From Cognatundibacterium luofuense (GTDB lineage Bacteria > Pseudomonadota > Gammaproteobacteria > Burkholderiales > Burkholderiaceae_D), in the NCBI RefSeq assembly GCF_018139685.1, contig NZ_JAGSPN010000013.1, forward strand, positions 62,001-126,000: a stretch of DNA of 64,000 bases. The letters run 5' to 3'. Positions within the stretch are counted from its first letter, which is position 1, and each line of letters starts with the position of its first letter. Below are positions 36,407-45,945 of this stretch, one piece after another. The translations under genes and the position numbers were made by a program. The notes beneath the pieces are model-generated. The model searched no databases and was not told the origin of the DNA. It saw only the letters and a list, made by a program, of their open reading frames with translations.

Positions 36407-37671
36407 GTACCGGCTTTTCCATGTCGGTCTGGCTGCTGACCAATGCGACGATTGCGCTGACTTTTGCACTGTTCACGGTGGCAATACTCAGACGCGTTTT
36501 GCGGCCGGTATTCGCGCCGACCGGCATTTACGCTTGCTGGGCATTGCTGCCACTATCGCTGCTCAGTGTTTTTCTGCCGCATAAACCAACCGGTGTTCAG
36601 ATGGCTGAACCAGCGACAAATCTCAGCAGTGATTCTGTCGCAACCGTACTCAGCCAGAGCGCCACATCCATGACGCTCAGCGACAGCACCATCCTGTGGC
36701 TATGGGCTACCGGTGCAATCTGCACGCTGGCCTTCATGGTATTTGCGCAGTACCGCTATCAGCGCCGCTTGGGAAAACTGACCGCACATCAGGCTTACTG
36801 GTGCGCCAGTCGTACAGGTATCAGCCCTGCACTGACCGGCGTGCTGCATCCGCGCATTATTGTCCCGGCGGATTTTACTGAGCATTACAACAGCAGTGAA
36901 CAAACGCTGATACTGGCGCATGAACAGCAGCATCTGAAACATGGCGATCACTGGTGGAATTTACTCGTGCTGTTGCTGCATACGGTGTTCTGGTTTCATC
37001 CGCTGCTGCCAATGGCAAAACGCTGGTTTCGCAGCGATCAGGAAATCGCTTGCGATGCGGCTGTTGTCGGTCGCCATCCACAACACACGGCTGCTTACAT
37101 CGCCACCATGCTGAAAACCACCTTGCAAGGACAGGCAGTGCCACTGGCCTGTACCTGGCAATCCCACCACCCACTGAAGGAGAGAGTTATGCGCATTCAA
37201 CAAGCACGTCAGCACCGTTATCGCCGTCCACTGGCCAGCATTCTGATTGCCACCGGTTTTGCCGCCTGTGCAGCACTGAGCTGGGCCAGCCAGACTACCG
37301 CACCGCTTACGCAAGCGGTGGCTGATCAAACTCCGTCCAGCGGAAAAGTACGATATATGATCAGCAATACTGTCGTTCTGAATGGCAATCGCTATCAGCC
37401 GAAAATCATGCTGGCAGATGGTGATACAGGCAGTATTCGTATTGAAGATAAGCAATCGCAGTGGGAAATTGTGATGAAGGTCAGCGCAGTGCCGGACAGC
37501 GGAAATCCGGGAAAGGTACAAGCCAGTATGGTGGTGAATAAAGATGGTAAGCAGGTTGTAAAAGTCCCGAAACTGATCAGCAGCCTCAACAAAACCATGA
37601 CGATAGAACACAGCAGCGATCCGAAAACGGATGATGTGCGTATCGAATCTCTGGTGGCGCAAGCCAGCTGA
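36403..37671 (+). CDS. BlaR1/MecR1-type M56 membrane protease
   Basis: 422 residues. About three hydrophobic segments precede the zinc motif HEQQH (173-177) in the M56 pattern (ILAHEQQHLKHGDHWW), with FHPLLPMAKRWFRSDQEIACD after it. The C-terminal 110 residues after a further hydrophobic helix (about 268-283) form a beta-rich domain that is not the penicillin-binding sensor of BlaR1. The signal is therefore probably not a beta-lactam. Confidence 0.88.
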   Translation: MSTGFSMSVWLLTNATIALTFALFTVAILRRVLRPVFAPTGIYACWALLPLSLLSVFLPHKPTGVQMAEPATNLSSDSVATVLSQSATSMTLSDSTILWLWATGAICTLAFMVFAQYRYQRRLGKLTAHQAYWCASRTGISPALTGVLHPRIIVPADFTEHYNSSEQTLILAHEQQHLKHGDHWWNLLVLLLHTVFWFHPLLPMAKRWFRSDQEIACDAAVVGRHPQHTAAYIATMLKTTLQGQAVPLACTWQSHHPLKERVMRIQQARQHRYRRPLASILIATGFAACAALSWASQTTAPLTQAVADQTPSSGKVRYMISNTVVLNGNRYQPKIMLADGDTGSIRIEDKQSQWEIVMKVSAVPDSGNPGKVQASMVVNKDGKQVVKVPKLISSLNKTMTIEHSSDPKTDDVRIESLVAQAS

Positions 37672-37798
37672 ATTCCGGCGTGCCGCGGTGTTGCAGTGTT
37701 GCGGTGTTGCGCTTTCACTATCTGACGCAGCCGGCGTTGCGGAATCTCCGGTTCCGCGCCAGACTGTTCTTCTGAATTTTCCCGGAAAGAGCCGCAAC

Positions 37799-38335
37799 AT
37801 GAAACGCACTAAACCACTGACCGCTGTACTCAGCCTGCTGTTGTTGCTGATGGCAAACCAGGCAGCTGCGCTTGACGACAGACAGTCCGTTACAGATGAG
37901 AAAGCAGCGGTCAGTGAAGTACCGGCAAATCCGCTACCGGAAGAATCTGAAATGCCCTGCGATCCGGATGGCATGTGCAGCGACCCGTGCAAATATTTCG
38001 GCAAAACGGCGGTATTTGCGTGGAAAGGAAGCGGAGCACTATTGCAATACAAAGGAAAAATTCAATTTTTAACTGAGGTCAGAAAAGTTGCGGTGCGCAG
38101 TATTCAGCATCTGACTGACGTTCCCGGCGGCAGCGAACGCCTTGATTTTGTCAGCGGCAAGCTTCGTATCAGCCTGACTACGACGACCATCTCCACCACC
38201 TGCTATGACAAAGACCGGCGCGGCCGCTGGCGCTCTCTGGATACATGCTGTTTCGCAGAGCAACGACTGACGCTGGTTATTCATGACGGAAAACAAACAA
38301 CGCGCTTAAAAACCACAGCAGATTATGGTTGTTAA
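37799..38335 (+). CDS. Secreted cysteine-containing protein of unknown function
   Basis: 178 residues from ATG 37799; the frame is open from 37631 but the signal peptide (ending AAA-L) starts here. Several Cys (CDPDGMCSDPCKY, TTCYDK, TCC, final C) suggest disulfides. It follows the M56 protease by 127 bases and could be part of the same regulon; no family recognised. Confidence 0.6.
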   Translation: MKRTKPLTAVLSLLLLLMANQAAALDDRQSVTDEKAAVSEVPANPLPEESEMPCDPDGMCSDPCKYFGKTAVFAWKGSGALLQYKGKIQFLTEVRKVAVRSIQHLTDVPGGSERLDFVSGKLRISLTTTTISTTCYDKDRRGRWRSLDTCCFAEQRLTLVIHDGKQTTRLKTTADYGC

Positions 38336-38403
38336 GCACAGGACATCCGTTTGCAATAAATCTCCGTTATGCTTATATGGTTATCGAATAAACAATAGCC
38401 ATC

Positions 38404-38712
38404 ATGACCAGCCTGACGCCACAAGCCTGTACCGGCCTCGATGATATCCGTGCCGAAATTGACCAGATCGATCAGGCCATGATTCGCCTGATCGGTACCC
38501 GCCGCCAGTATGTGCTGGCAGCAACCCGTTTCAAAACCGATGCCACGGCGGTCAGCGCACCGGAGCGTGTCAAAACCATGCTGGAAAAACGCCGCCAGTG
38601 GGCAACGGAAAATGGCGTACAGCCGGATCTGATCGAAAAACTGTATTCCGATCTGGTACACCATTTCATGAAGGAAGAAATGCAACACTGGCAGGCAACA
38701 CAGGGACGCTGA
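38404..38712 (+). CDS. Chorismate mutase, AroQ/PchB type
   Basis: 102 residues with DDIRAEIDQIDQAMIRLIGTRRQYVLAATRFK, the three-helix AroQ opening with conserved Arg residues, and the helix PERVKTMLEKRRQWATENG. The small size without a second domain fits a free mutase or an isochorismate-pyruvate lyase; the two cannot be told apart here. No siderophore or aromatic biosynthesis genes are adjacent. Confidence 0.88.
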   Translation: MTSLTPQACTGLDDIRAEIDQIDQAMIRLIGTRRQYVLAATRFKTDATAVSAPERVKTMLEKRRQWATENGVQPDLIEKLYSDLVHHFMKEEMQHWQATQGR

Positions 38713-38726
38713 GTCGCTGTTCCCGA

Positions 38727-39629
38727 TCAGCTCGGCACAAACGCAGGCGCGGCCAGCGTCTGCGCAAATTCACAAATCGCATCATGGCATTGCCGCACCA
38801 GCGGATCGCGGGTGTCTCCCTGCTTACGTGCAATCCACCAGGTCTTTCCGGGCAGCGAAGGCAAATCTGCCCTGTGTACCAGTTGTCCCTGCTGCAGCAA
38901 ATGCCAGCAAGTGCTGAGCGGTAACAAGGCCAGCGTCTGCCCCTGCAGCACCCGCTGTAAAACCAGTCGTTCGTCATCACAAATCATGCTGCGCGGAAAT
39001 TTCCCCAGCGCCTGCATCAGCACATCACCACAAACCGGGTCTGAAAAACTTTGCTCCAGACAAACCAGCGTCAGTGGCTGCGGGCTGGTACCTTCTGTCG
39101 CGTTCAGCGTGGCGGACTCTTCAGCGCGGGTGACGACAATCCACTGATCCTGAAACAGAATTTGCGACTGCGTATCCGCCTGCTGCAGCGGGGTATCGCT
39201 GATCAGTAAGTCCACATCCAGCTCATCAATAAAACGCGCGCTTTCATCGACAGAAATCACCGGCAACAAACCCGTCAGCGTTTTCTGCATGGCGGTGACA
39301 GCTGGCTGCAACCAGCCCTGCGCCGCAGCAGCGGGACACACGACCGTCACCAGTCCCGGTGCCAGATACGTGGAAATACGCCGGATTCCGTTTTCCAGTC
39401 CGTGCAAGGAAGTCTGCACGGTGCGCAGCAAAGCCTGCCCTGCCACTGTCAGCTCCACACCGCGCCCGACGCGATGAAACAAGGGCTGCCCCAGTTCCTG
39501 CTCCAGTTGCTGTATCTGATGACTGATCGCAGACTGCGACAGATTCAGTTCTTCTGCAGCACGGGAAAAATGCCCGAGACGGGCAGCAGCTTCAAAGCCG
39601 GCCAGCAAGCGTAAAGAAGGTAAGCGCAT
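38727..39629 (-). CDS. LysR-family regulator
   Basis: 300 residues from ATG 39629; the frame extends to 39674 without support. The HTH reads LRLLAGFEAAARLGHFSRAAEELNLSQSAISHQI as in GcvA-like LysR proteins. It is divergent from the deiminase-like gene and shares the short gap holding a T-N11-A-type site. Confidence 0.9.
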   Translation of the reverse strand: MRLPSLRLLAGFEAAARLGHFSRAAEELNLSQSAISHQIQQLEQELGQPLFHRVGRGVELTVAGQALLRTVQTSLHGLENGIRRISTYLAPGLVTVVCPAAAAQGWLQPAVTAMQKTLTGLLPVISVDESARFIDELDVDLLISDTPLQQADTQSQILFQDQWIVVTRAEESATLNATEGTSPQPLTLVCLEQSFSDPVCGDVLMQALGKFPRSMICDDERLVLQRVLQGQTLALLPLSTCWHLLQQGQLVHRADLPSLPGKTWWIARKQGDTRDPLVRQCHDAICEFAQTLAAPAFVPS

Positions 39630-39654
39630 CACAAACCATAAGAAAAAATGATGA

Positions 39655-39669
39655 ATTACTGCAGATAAT
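39655..39669. promoter_or_regulatory. LysR-type binding site
   Basis: ATTACTGCAGATAAT, a near-palindrome with the T-N11-A spacing of LysR boxes, lies in the 113-base gap between the divergent LysR and deiminase genes. Confidence 0.5.
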
Positions 39670-39742
39670 ATCAATTTTCCTCATCTGAGTGACGAACTAC
39701 ACTGCTTGCATCCCGTTTTGATCTTCTTCGCAAGGAATCTGC

Positions 39743-40921
39743 ATGACAAACGCAAGCCAACTCCTCACCCGTCGCCGCTTCTTACACCGCTGCGCTGCGT
39801 TCAGCGCATTCTCGGTCACACCGGGCTTACTCAGCGCCTGCGGTGGCTCTGCTGGCGGCGACACCGCCGGTGGCAATCCGGATCAGAGCAGCGGCGGAGA
39901 ACCGCAAAAACCGGACGCTGTTGTCTGGAACTGGCCGGATGAAGGCACAGCGCACGCAGTGAGCTGGATGAGCTTTCAGGTTTCTGCAGCAATCTGGGGC
40001 CGCGATATGGTGGCGCCGGTACAGGAAGCGCTGGCACGCATCGCTAATGCCATCATTGCATTTGAACCGCTGAATGTGATTGTGGCACCGGAAAACATGG
40101 CACGCGCCCGTGCGCTGCTGGACGCCAGAATCCGGTTGGTCAGCGGCGCTGCCGATGATTTATGGATACGTGATACAGGATGCATCACGGTACGCAATGC
40201 GCAAGGCGAAAAACGTGCGATCAGCTTCAATTTCAATGGCTGGGGCAATAAGCAGGCATACAGCCGCGATGCGACGGTGGCACAGCAAATGAGCCAGCAA
40301 CAAGCAGTCAATCTGGTACGCAGTCGTCTGGTGCTGGAAGGCGGCGCATTAGAATCGGATGGCGAAGGCACGGCCATCATCACCGAAAGCTGTGTGCTGA
40401 ACGCCAACCGCAACCCCGGCTGGGCAAAAGCTGCTGTCGAAGCGGAACTGAAAGCGACGCTGGGATTCAGTAAAATCATCTGGCTGCCGGGCATTGCAGG
40501 CAAGGATATTACTGATGGTCACACCGATTTCTACGCACGCTTTGTGAAACCCGGCGTGGTGCTGGCAAATCTGGAAACTGATCCGGGACATTTTGATTAT
40601 GCTGTCACGCGCAAACATCTGGATCTGCTGCGTAACGCCACCGATGCGAAAGGTCGCAGCTTGCAAATCACGACGCTGAGCCCACCGGCACAGACACGAC
40701 CTGAGTTTGCCGGAAAAGATTTTGCTGCAGGTTATATCAACTTTTATCTGGTCAATGGCGGCGTACTGTGTCCGGAATTCGGCGATACCGCCGCCGATAA
40801 TCAGGCACGCCGGACGCTGACGACGATGTATCCGGACCGGAAAATTGTCATGCTGAATATCGATGCGATCGCGGCCGGTGGCGGCGGTATTCACTGCTCA
40901 ACTATGCATCAGTGCGTGTGA
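39743..40921 (+). CDS. Tat-exported agmatine deiminase/PAD-family lipoprotein
   Basis: 392 residues. The N-terminus has a Tat motif (TRRRFLHRC) and then a lipobox (LLSAC), with a Gly/Ser-rich linker. The catalytic segments of the family are DDLWIRDTG, DGHTDFYARF and the C-terminal Cys in GGGGIHCSTMHQ. The family normally releases ammonia from agmatine or peptidyl-arginine. Export as a lipoprotein is unusual for agmatine deiminase. Possibly controlled by the divergent LysR gene. Confidence 0.85.
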   Translation: MTNASQLLTRRRFLHRCAAFSAFSVTPGLLSACGGSAGGDTAGGNPDQSSGGEPQKPDAVVWNWPDEGTAHAVSWMSFQVSAAIWGRDMVAPVQEALARIANAIIAFEPLNVIVAPENMARARALLDARIRLVSGAADDLWIRDTGCITVRNAQGEKRAISFNFNGWGNKQAYSRDATVAQQMSQQQAVNLVRSRLVLEGGALESDGEGTAIITESCVLNANRNPGWAKAAVEAELKATLGFSKIIWLPGIAGKDITDGHTDFYARFVKPGVVLANLETDPGHFDYAVTRKHLDLLRNATDAKGRSLQITTLSPPAQTRPEFAGKDFAAGYINFYLVNGGVLCPEFGDTAADNQARRTLTTMYPDRKIVMLNIDAIAAGGGGIHCSTMHQCV

Positions 40922-41305
40922 ACCAACCATCCATTTGACAATCGTAAGTGAAAAATATGCCGGATACTATAAATAGAACCCGTTTCATCAATATCCGGCG
41001 TTTATAAATCAGTTTATTTTGTAAACAGAACAAGTCGGATGACATCAGAACATCCTACTGTCATCCTGCCCCTTACCTTGCAACGGCGATTAGCTGACAA
41101 GGTGACAGCCTTACACCGGCCCGATATTTCCGCTATGTCCGGCATCAGGCAAGGCCGCTTTAAATCATCTGAATTCATTGATGTCCGTTAAGGATAAGCG
41201 TTTCGAAAAGGGCTATCTTGGCCTGCGTTTTGCGGGGGAAATCTGTCCATAGTTACAAAGGGCAGTCATTTAAATTACCTGCTACTTCTTCTGAAACGGA
41301 CAGAA
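40922..41305. other. Intergenic region upstream of ubiU
   Basis: This 384-base gap contains an 8-bp inverted repeat, GCCGGATA (40959-40966) with TATCCGGC (40992-40999), that may end the preceding transcript. TTGATGTCCGTTAA at 41178-41191 is a weak match to an FNR/ANR box, which would suit anaerobic ubiquinone genes. No gene seen. Confidence 0.4.
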
Positions 41306-42364
41306 ATGAATGCTTTCGCGGGGACATCGCCGGCTGCCGGTCATGATGCAGCTAACACTTTCCGTATTCCTGAACTGGTTTGCCCGGCGGGCAGCCTCGC
41401 TGCGCTGAAAGCGGCGGTGGATCACGGTGCGGATTGCGTCTATATCGGATTCAGGGATGCGACCAACGCCCGCAATTTTGCCGGGCTGAACTTTGACGAC
41501 GCATCCGTCATGCAGGGCATACGTTATGCCCACGCCAGAGGCAAAAAAGTGCTGATCGCACTGAATACTTTCCCTCAGCCCGGACATCATCTGCCTTGGT
41601 ATCAGGCAATTGATAAAGCAGCGGGGATGGGCGTTGATGCCGTGATTCTGGCGGATCTGGGTCTGATGGCGTATGCGGCCGAACGCCACCCGCAACTGCG
41701 TCTGCATTTATCGGTGCAGGGATCAGCCACCAATCATGAGGCGATCCGTTTTTATCAGCGCGAATTTGGTGTGTCGCGCGCGGTGCTGCCAAGAGTATTA
41801 GCGATTGAACAAGTGGAACATGTCGTCAGGAATGCCAATACAGAAATTGAAGTGTTTGGTTTCGGCAGTCTGTGCGTCATGGCCGAGGGAAGATGCGCGC
41901 TGTCATCCTATGCCACCGCAGAATCGCCGAACACCCACGGTGTCTGTTCGCCTGCCAAGGCAGTGCGCTGGATGCAGACGCCACAGGGGCTGGAATCGCG
42001 CCTCGGCGGCGTGCTGATTGACCGCTACAACGATCAGGAGCAAAGCAGTTACCCGACTTTGTGCAAGGGCCGGTTTGAAGTCAATCACGAAACCTATTAT
42101 GCAATGGAAGAACCAGCCAGCCTGAATACGCTGGACCTGTTACCACGACTGATGCAAATGGGGATTGCCGCTATCAAAATCGAAGGCCGCCAGCGCAGCC
42201 CGGCTTATGTGGCCGATGTGACACGGGTATGGCGTGAAGCGATTGATCAGTGCGCCGGCGCGGCGAATCGCTATTCAGTACGCCCTCAATGGATGCAGCA
42301 GTTAAACCGTCTGGCCGAAGGTCAGCAACATACGCTCGGTGCTTATCACCGTGCCTGGAAGTGA
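41306..42364 (+). CDS. ubiU: UbiU, O2-independent ubiquinone hydroxylation subunit
   Basis: 352 residues of the peptidase U32 fold, with VCPAGSLAALKAAVDHGADCVYIG at the start. Four Fe-S Cys appear as in UbiU: GSLCVMAEGRCALSS, GVCSP and TLCKG. UbiU and UbiV form a [4Fe-4S] complex that hydroxylates the quinone ring without oxygen. The partner gene follows after nine bases. The N-terminal 18 residues look nonconserved. Confidence 0.93.
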   Translation: MNAFAGTSPAAGHDAANTFRIPELVCPAGSLAALKAAVDHGADCVYIGFRDATNARNFAGLNFDDASVMQGIRYAHARGKKVLIALNTFPQPGHHLPWYQAIDKAAGMGVDAVILADLGLMAYAAERHPQLRLHLSVQGSATNHEAIRFYQREFGVSRAVLPRVLAIEQVEHVVRNANTEIEVFGFGSLCVMAEGRCALSSYATAESPNTHGVCSPAKAVRWMQTPQGLESRLGGVLIDRYNDQEQSSYPTLCKGRFEVNHETYYAMEEPASLNTLDLLPRLMQMGIAAIKIEGRQRSPAYVADVTRVWREAIDQCAGAANRYSVRPQWMQQLNRLAEGQQHTLGAYHRAWK

Positions 42365-42373
42365 GGAAATGCC

Positions 42374-43300
42374 ATGCTGAAACTAGCTCTGGGTCCGTTG
42401 CTGTACTACTGGGAACGCGAACGCGTGTTTGCTTTTTACGAACAGATGGCAGACAGCTGTCCAGAGATTATTTATCTCGGTGAAACCGTCTGTTCGCGCC
42501 GCCATGAAATGAAACATGCAGACTGGTTGCAAATCGCCGCAATGCTGCAGGAACATGGCAAACAAGTCGTACTGTCCACGCAGGTATTACTGGAATCGAT
42601 GGCAGATGTGAAAGCCATGCACCGTGTTCTTGGCAGCGGCGCAGCGCTGGTCGAAGTCAATGATATGGGTGCGCTGTCCTGTGCGGCGGAGCAAGGCTTG
42701 GCGTTTGTCGCAGGCCCGCATTTAAATGCCTTCAGTACGCCGGTGCTTGCACAGTTTGCCAAACGCGGCGCTGTGCGCTGGGTGATGCCGCTGGAACTGG
42801 GGCGACAGGCGCTGCAAGCCATGCAGAAAGGCAAACCCGCCGGACTGGAAACCGAAGTATTCGCATATGGCCGTATGCCGCTGGCGTTTTCCGCCCGTTG
42901 CTTTACTGCGCGTCATCACAATCTGCCGAAAGATCAGTGCGATTTTGTATGCGGTCAGTATCCGGATGGTCTGGCTTTACAAACGCGTGAACAGCAGGAC
43001 TTTCTGAATCTGAATGGCATACAAACGCAATCGCATGCTGTGTGTAACCTGTTGCCGCATATGGCAGAACTGGTCGCCATGGATGTGGATGTGCTGCGTA
43101 TCAGTCCGCAGTCACAACATACCGGTGATATTCTGCAAGCCTTTGATGCAGCACGCCGCCAGCCGGAACAGGCAATAACGCTTGCTGCGCACTTACCTGC
43201 AATGATGCCCGGTGCAAGCTGCAACGGATACTGGGTAGGTCAGGCGGGCATGCAACAGCACAATGCGCTTTCTCATTTCCATTCTGCAGGAGTTAACTGA
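42374..43300 (+). CDS. ubiV: UbiV, partner of UbiU
   Basis: 308 residues, U32 fold (LKLALGPLLYYWERERVFAFYEQMADSCPEIIYLG). The Cys set of UbiV is present: ETVCSRR and RCFTARHHNLPKDQCDFVCGQ. GAGGAAA precedes the ATG. Its TGA shares a base with the next ATG (TGATG at 43298-43302). UbiU-UbiV is the anaerobic replacement for the oxygen-dependent ring hydroxylases. Confidence 0.93.
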   Translation: MLKLALGPLLYYWERERVFAFYEQMADSCPEIIYLGETVCSRRHEMKHADWLQIAAMLQEHGKQVVLSTQVLLESMADVKAMHRVLGSGAALVEVNDMGALSCAAEQGLAFVAGPHLNAFSTPVLAQFAKRGAVRWVMPLELGRQALQAMQKGKPAGLETEVFAYGRMPLAFSARCFTARHHNLPKDQCDFVCGQYPDGLALQTREQQDFLNLNGIQTQSHAVCNLLPHMAELVAMDVDVLRISPQSQHTGDILQAFDAARRQPEQAITLAAHLPAMMPGASCNGYWVGQAGMQQHNALSHFHSAGVN

Positions 43301-43806
43301 TGCATCCATCCGGTTTTACCGCACAGGCGGCACTGCGCAAAACCGCAAGCGGCCCGCGCATTCCTTCCCCTGTCAGCGCAATGCTGGCACGTCTGCCGGT
43401 ATTCCCCGGCTCACTGCTGTTCGTACAGGGTTTGAATCAGTTGTTATTGCCTGCCGTTGCCGAAGATTGTCGCGCAGCGCTGGTGCAACGCAGCTTCAGG
43501 ATTGAAGTGGCCGATGCGGGAATTGCATTTCACTATACCTTCGACGGCAAACGCTTCCGTGCAACCCATGCCGTGCCGGAACCGGATTTATGCATCCGTG
43601 CCAGCGCCTGGGATTTTCATTTGCTGATGCAAAAGACTGAGGATGCAGACACCTTGTTTTTCTCGCGCCGCTTAACCATGACTGGCGATACCGAACTGGG
43701 GGTGCTGATCAAAAATACGCTGGATGCGCTGGAATTACCTGAAGTACTGCCCGCGCCGTTACGCCGTTTGCTGCAGCCTCAGCATCACAATCCGTCGGCA
43801 ATGTAA
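43300..43806 (+). CDS. ubiT: UbiT, SCP2-type accessory protein
   Basis: 168 residues with an SCP2-like sterol-binding fold (LCIRASAWDFHLLMQKTEDADTLFFSRRLTMTGDTELGV). UbiT accompanies UbiU and UbiV and supports the anaerobic pathway by binding isoprenoid quinone precursors. Last gene, ended by the strong terminator at 43821-43849. Confidence 0.9.
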   Translation: MHPSGFTAQAALRKTASGPRIPSPVSAMLARLPVFPGSLLFVQGLNQLLLPAVAEDCRAALVQRSFRIEVADAGIAFHYTFDGKRFRATHAVPEPDLCIRASAWDFHLLMQKTEDADTLFFSRRLTMTGDTELGVLIKNTLDALELPEVLPAPLRRLLQPQHHNPSAM

Positions 43807-43820
43807 ATTTTTATCACAAC

Positions 43821-43849
43821 AAAAAAGCGGAGCATCGCTCCGCTTTTTT
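43821..43849. terminator. Bidirectional terminator
   Basis: A 13-base A-rich/GC stem (AAAAAAGCGGAGC with GCTCCGCTTTTTT) and three-base loop, serving ubiT and the convergent AI-2E transporter gene. Confidence 0.9.
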
Positions 43850-43862
43850 TATTCTGTGAATT

Positions 43863-45752
43863 TCAGCGATGATGCTGCTGCCCTTCTGCAATCTTCATTC
43901 CGATACGCACACTGGTCGCAATTTCCTGATACGAACGGAATTGCTGTACGTAAGCAATTTTGCGTTCCTGCGCGCGGTGGCGCTGATCAAACACGTTTTG
44001 TACCAGTAAAGCCAGCAGACAAACGTCCGGCAATTTTTCACGCATCACATCTGCCAGCGCAAACAATTCCTGCGCCTTCTGTTCATTGTCTGCCGCCACA
44101 AAGCAAATCGCCGCTACCAGATCGCTCGGTACATCCACCGGCGGATTCAGCAAATCTTCTGCCAGTACATGGCGTGCATCGACGTGATCTGCCCGCAATA
44201 CCCGCACCAGAATTTCTGCTGCCAGTTCATCGCCCTGCGCGCCGACACCAACCACCAGCACCACCGATCCCGGCGGTACATCAATCGGGCCCTGATACTC
44301 GCCATGCAGCGCTTCGCGCTGATGGATCAGATGGCGTGCCAGCGTTTCACCATCCAGCACCGAGCTGCGGCGCTTGCGTATCCACGCTGGCTTACAACCT
44401 TCCAGTGAAATCAGTACCGACGCAATCGCACCACCGACTTTCACCCGTTCATCGTCAGTAATCGCACGTTCTGCAAAATCAATTTGCGCCAGATTCAGCG
44501 CAGGTACCAGCACGGTATCGCAGTATTCAGCAACCGATTTACGGCGGATAAAACGTTGCGCGCCTTCAATCAGTTCGTCAGAATCACCTGCCAGTACGCG
44601 CTGATAAAATTTTTCAGGCAGAGTCAGGGCAGTGACTTCACCGAGCAGAATTTCGAGGAATTTCAGAGACGGGATATAACGCCCTGCTACTACCAGACAC
44701 AGGGTCAGCGGCGTCGATAACACCAGCCCGACCGGTCCCCACAGCCAGTTCCAGAACACCGCTGCCAGCACCACGGACAATGGCGATAAACCCGTGGTAT
44801 GGCCATACAACTGCGGCTCCACCACTTGCGAAACAATCAGTTCGATGACGATAAAAATCACCAGCGTGGTAATCGCCAGTTCCCATCCGGGTGAAATCGC
44901 AAAGGCTAGTAAAGTCGCCAGACCCGCTGCCATCCACGCGCCGATATAAGGAATAAATCGCAGCAAAGCCGTCATCACACCCCACAGCACAGCCTGCGGC
45001 ACACCGGCAATTGCCAATGCCAGTCCAATGGCCAGACCGCAGGCACCATTCACTGCAAACTGCGAAATGAAGAACCGCGACAAGCGGGTTCCGGCATCGT
45101 TAACTGCAATGGTGGTGGCGCGCAGATTATCGTTGCCAATCAGGCGGATAAAACGATCACGCAGCGATTCGTGTTCCAGCAACACAAATACCAGCATCAC
45201 GAACACCAGCCCCGTGGTTTCAATCGGACCGGTGATCGAACTGAGAATTTTAGATACCAGTTCCAGCGGCGTCGGGGCTGGCTGATGGACTTCTACCGGA
45301 ATCGGTTTTCCATTGACCGGCGCGGGAAGACTGGACACCGTCGATTTGTCGTCAGCCTCATCATCCTTGCGTGGTAATCCCTGCATCACCAGATCCGCTT
45401 TACCGGTCACGCTGTGTAATTTCTCCAGCGTAATCTGGTTAATAGTGCGCAGTTTGTCGCGGATGGTCGTTTCGTATTGCGGCAGGCTGGAAGCCAGTTT
45501 GATCACTTGCCCGCCCAGCACCATGCCCGCCACAGAAATAGCTGCGGTGAATATCGTCACAGTCAGCAGCACCGATATCGTGGCACCAACGCCGACATGG
45601 CGTAGCCGCCGCACTGCCGGAGCCAGCAGGAAAGATAAAATCACCGATAAAGTTACCGGAATCAGAATTTCCCGGCCAAAGTACAGAAAGAATAAAACGA
45701 TCGCAGCACTGATCAGTTGCAATGCGCGTCGCAGAGGTTGGTTTTCAGTCAT
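43863..45752 (-). CDS. AI-2E/PerM-family membrane protein with a long C-terminal extension
   Basis: 629 residues. The first 370 are the AI-2E transporter fold (FGREILIPVTLSVILSFLLAP, GVPQAVLWGVMTALLRFIPYIGAW, LSPLSVVLAAVFWNWLWGPVGLVLSTPLT). Typical members have about 350 residues. The added 250 residues are soluble, with a possible Rossmann-like GSVVLVVGVGAQGDELAAEILVR and DVCLLALLVQ segments. The family name does not imply autoinducer transport here. Confidence 0.85.
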   Translation of the reverse strand: MTENQPLRRALQLISAAIVLFFLYFGREILIPVTLSVILSFLLAPAVRRLRHVGVGATISVLLTVTIFTAAISVAGMVLGGQVIKLASSLPQYETTIRDKLRTINQITLEKLHSVTGKADLVMQGLPRKDDEADDKSTVSSLPAPVNGKPIPVEVHQPAPTPLELVSKILSSITGPIETTGLVFVMLVFVLLEHESLRDRFIRLIGNDNLRATTIAVNDAGTRLSRFFISQFAVNGACGLAIGLALAIAGVPQAVLWGVMTALLRFIPYIGAWMAAGLATLLAFAISPGWELAITTLVIFIVIELIVSQVVEPQLYGHTTGLSPLSVVLAAVFWNWLWGPVGLVLSTPLTLCLVVAGRYIPSLKFLEILLGEVTALTLPEKFYQRVLAGDSDELIEGAQRFIRRKSVAEYCDTVLVPALNLAQIDFAERAITDDERVKVGGAIASVLISLEGCKPAWIRKRRSSVLDGETLARHLIHQREALHGEYQGPIDVPPGSVVLVVGVGAQGDELAAEILVRVLRADHVDARHVLAEDLLNPPVDVPSDLVAAICFVAADNEQKAQELFALADVMREKLPDVCLLALLVQNVFDQRHRAQERKIAYVQQFRSYQEIATSVRIGMKIAEGQQHHR

Positions 45753-45945
45753 TGTTCAGAATTGCCATTGGCAAAGACAAATGCAGCGCTGTGTGGCTGC
45801 CGGTGCAAAGATCATACCTGAGCTGCCGCCCCTGTGCACTTTCTGCCGCCCTGTGTTTGACTTGCGCCACGTCCGGCATTGTCTGACGGCTGCTTTCAGT
45901 TATGATCGCAGCTGAATCCCACCTGAAAACGCTGCCGGAAAGCCG

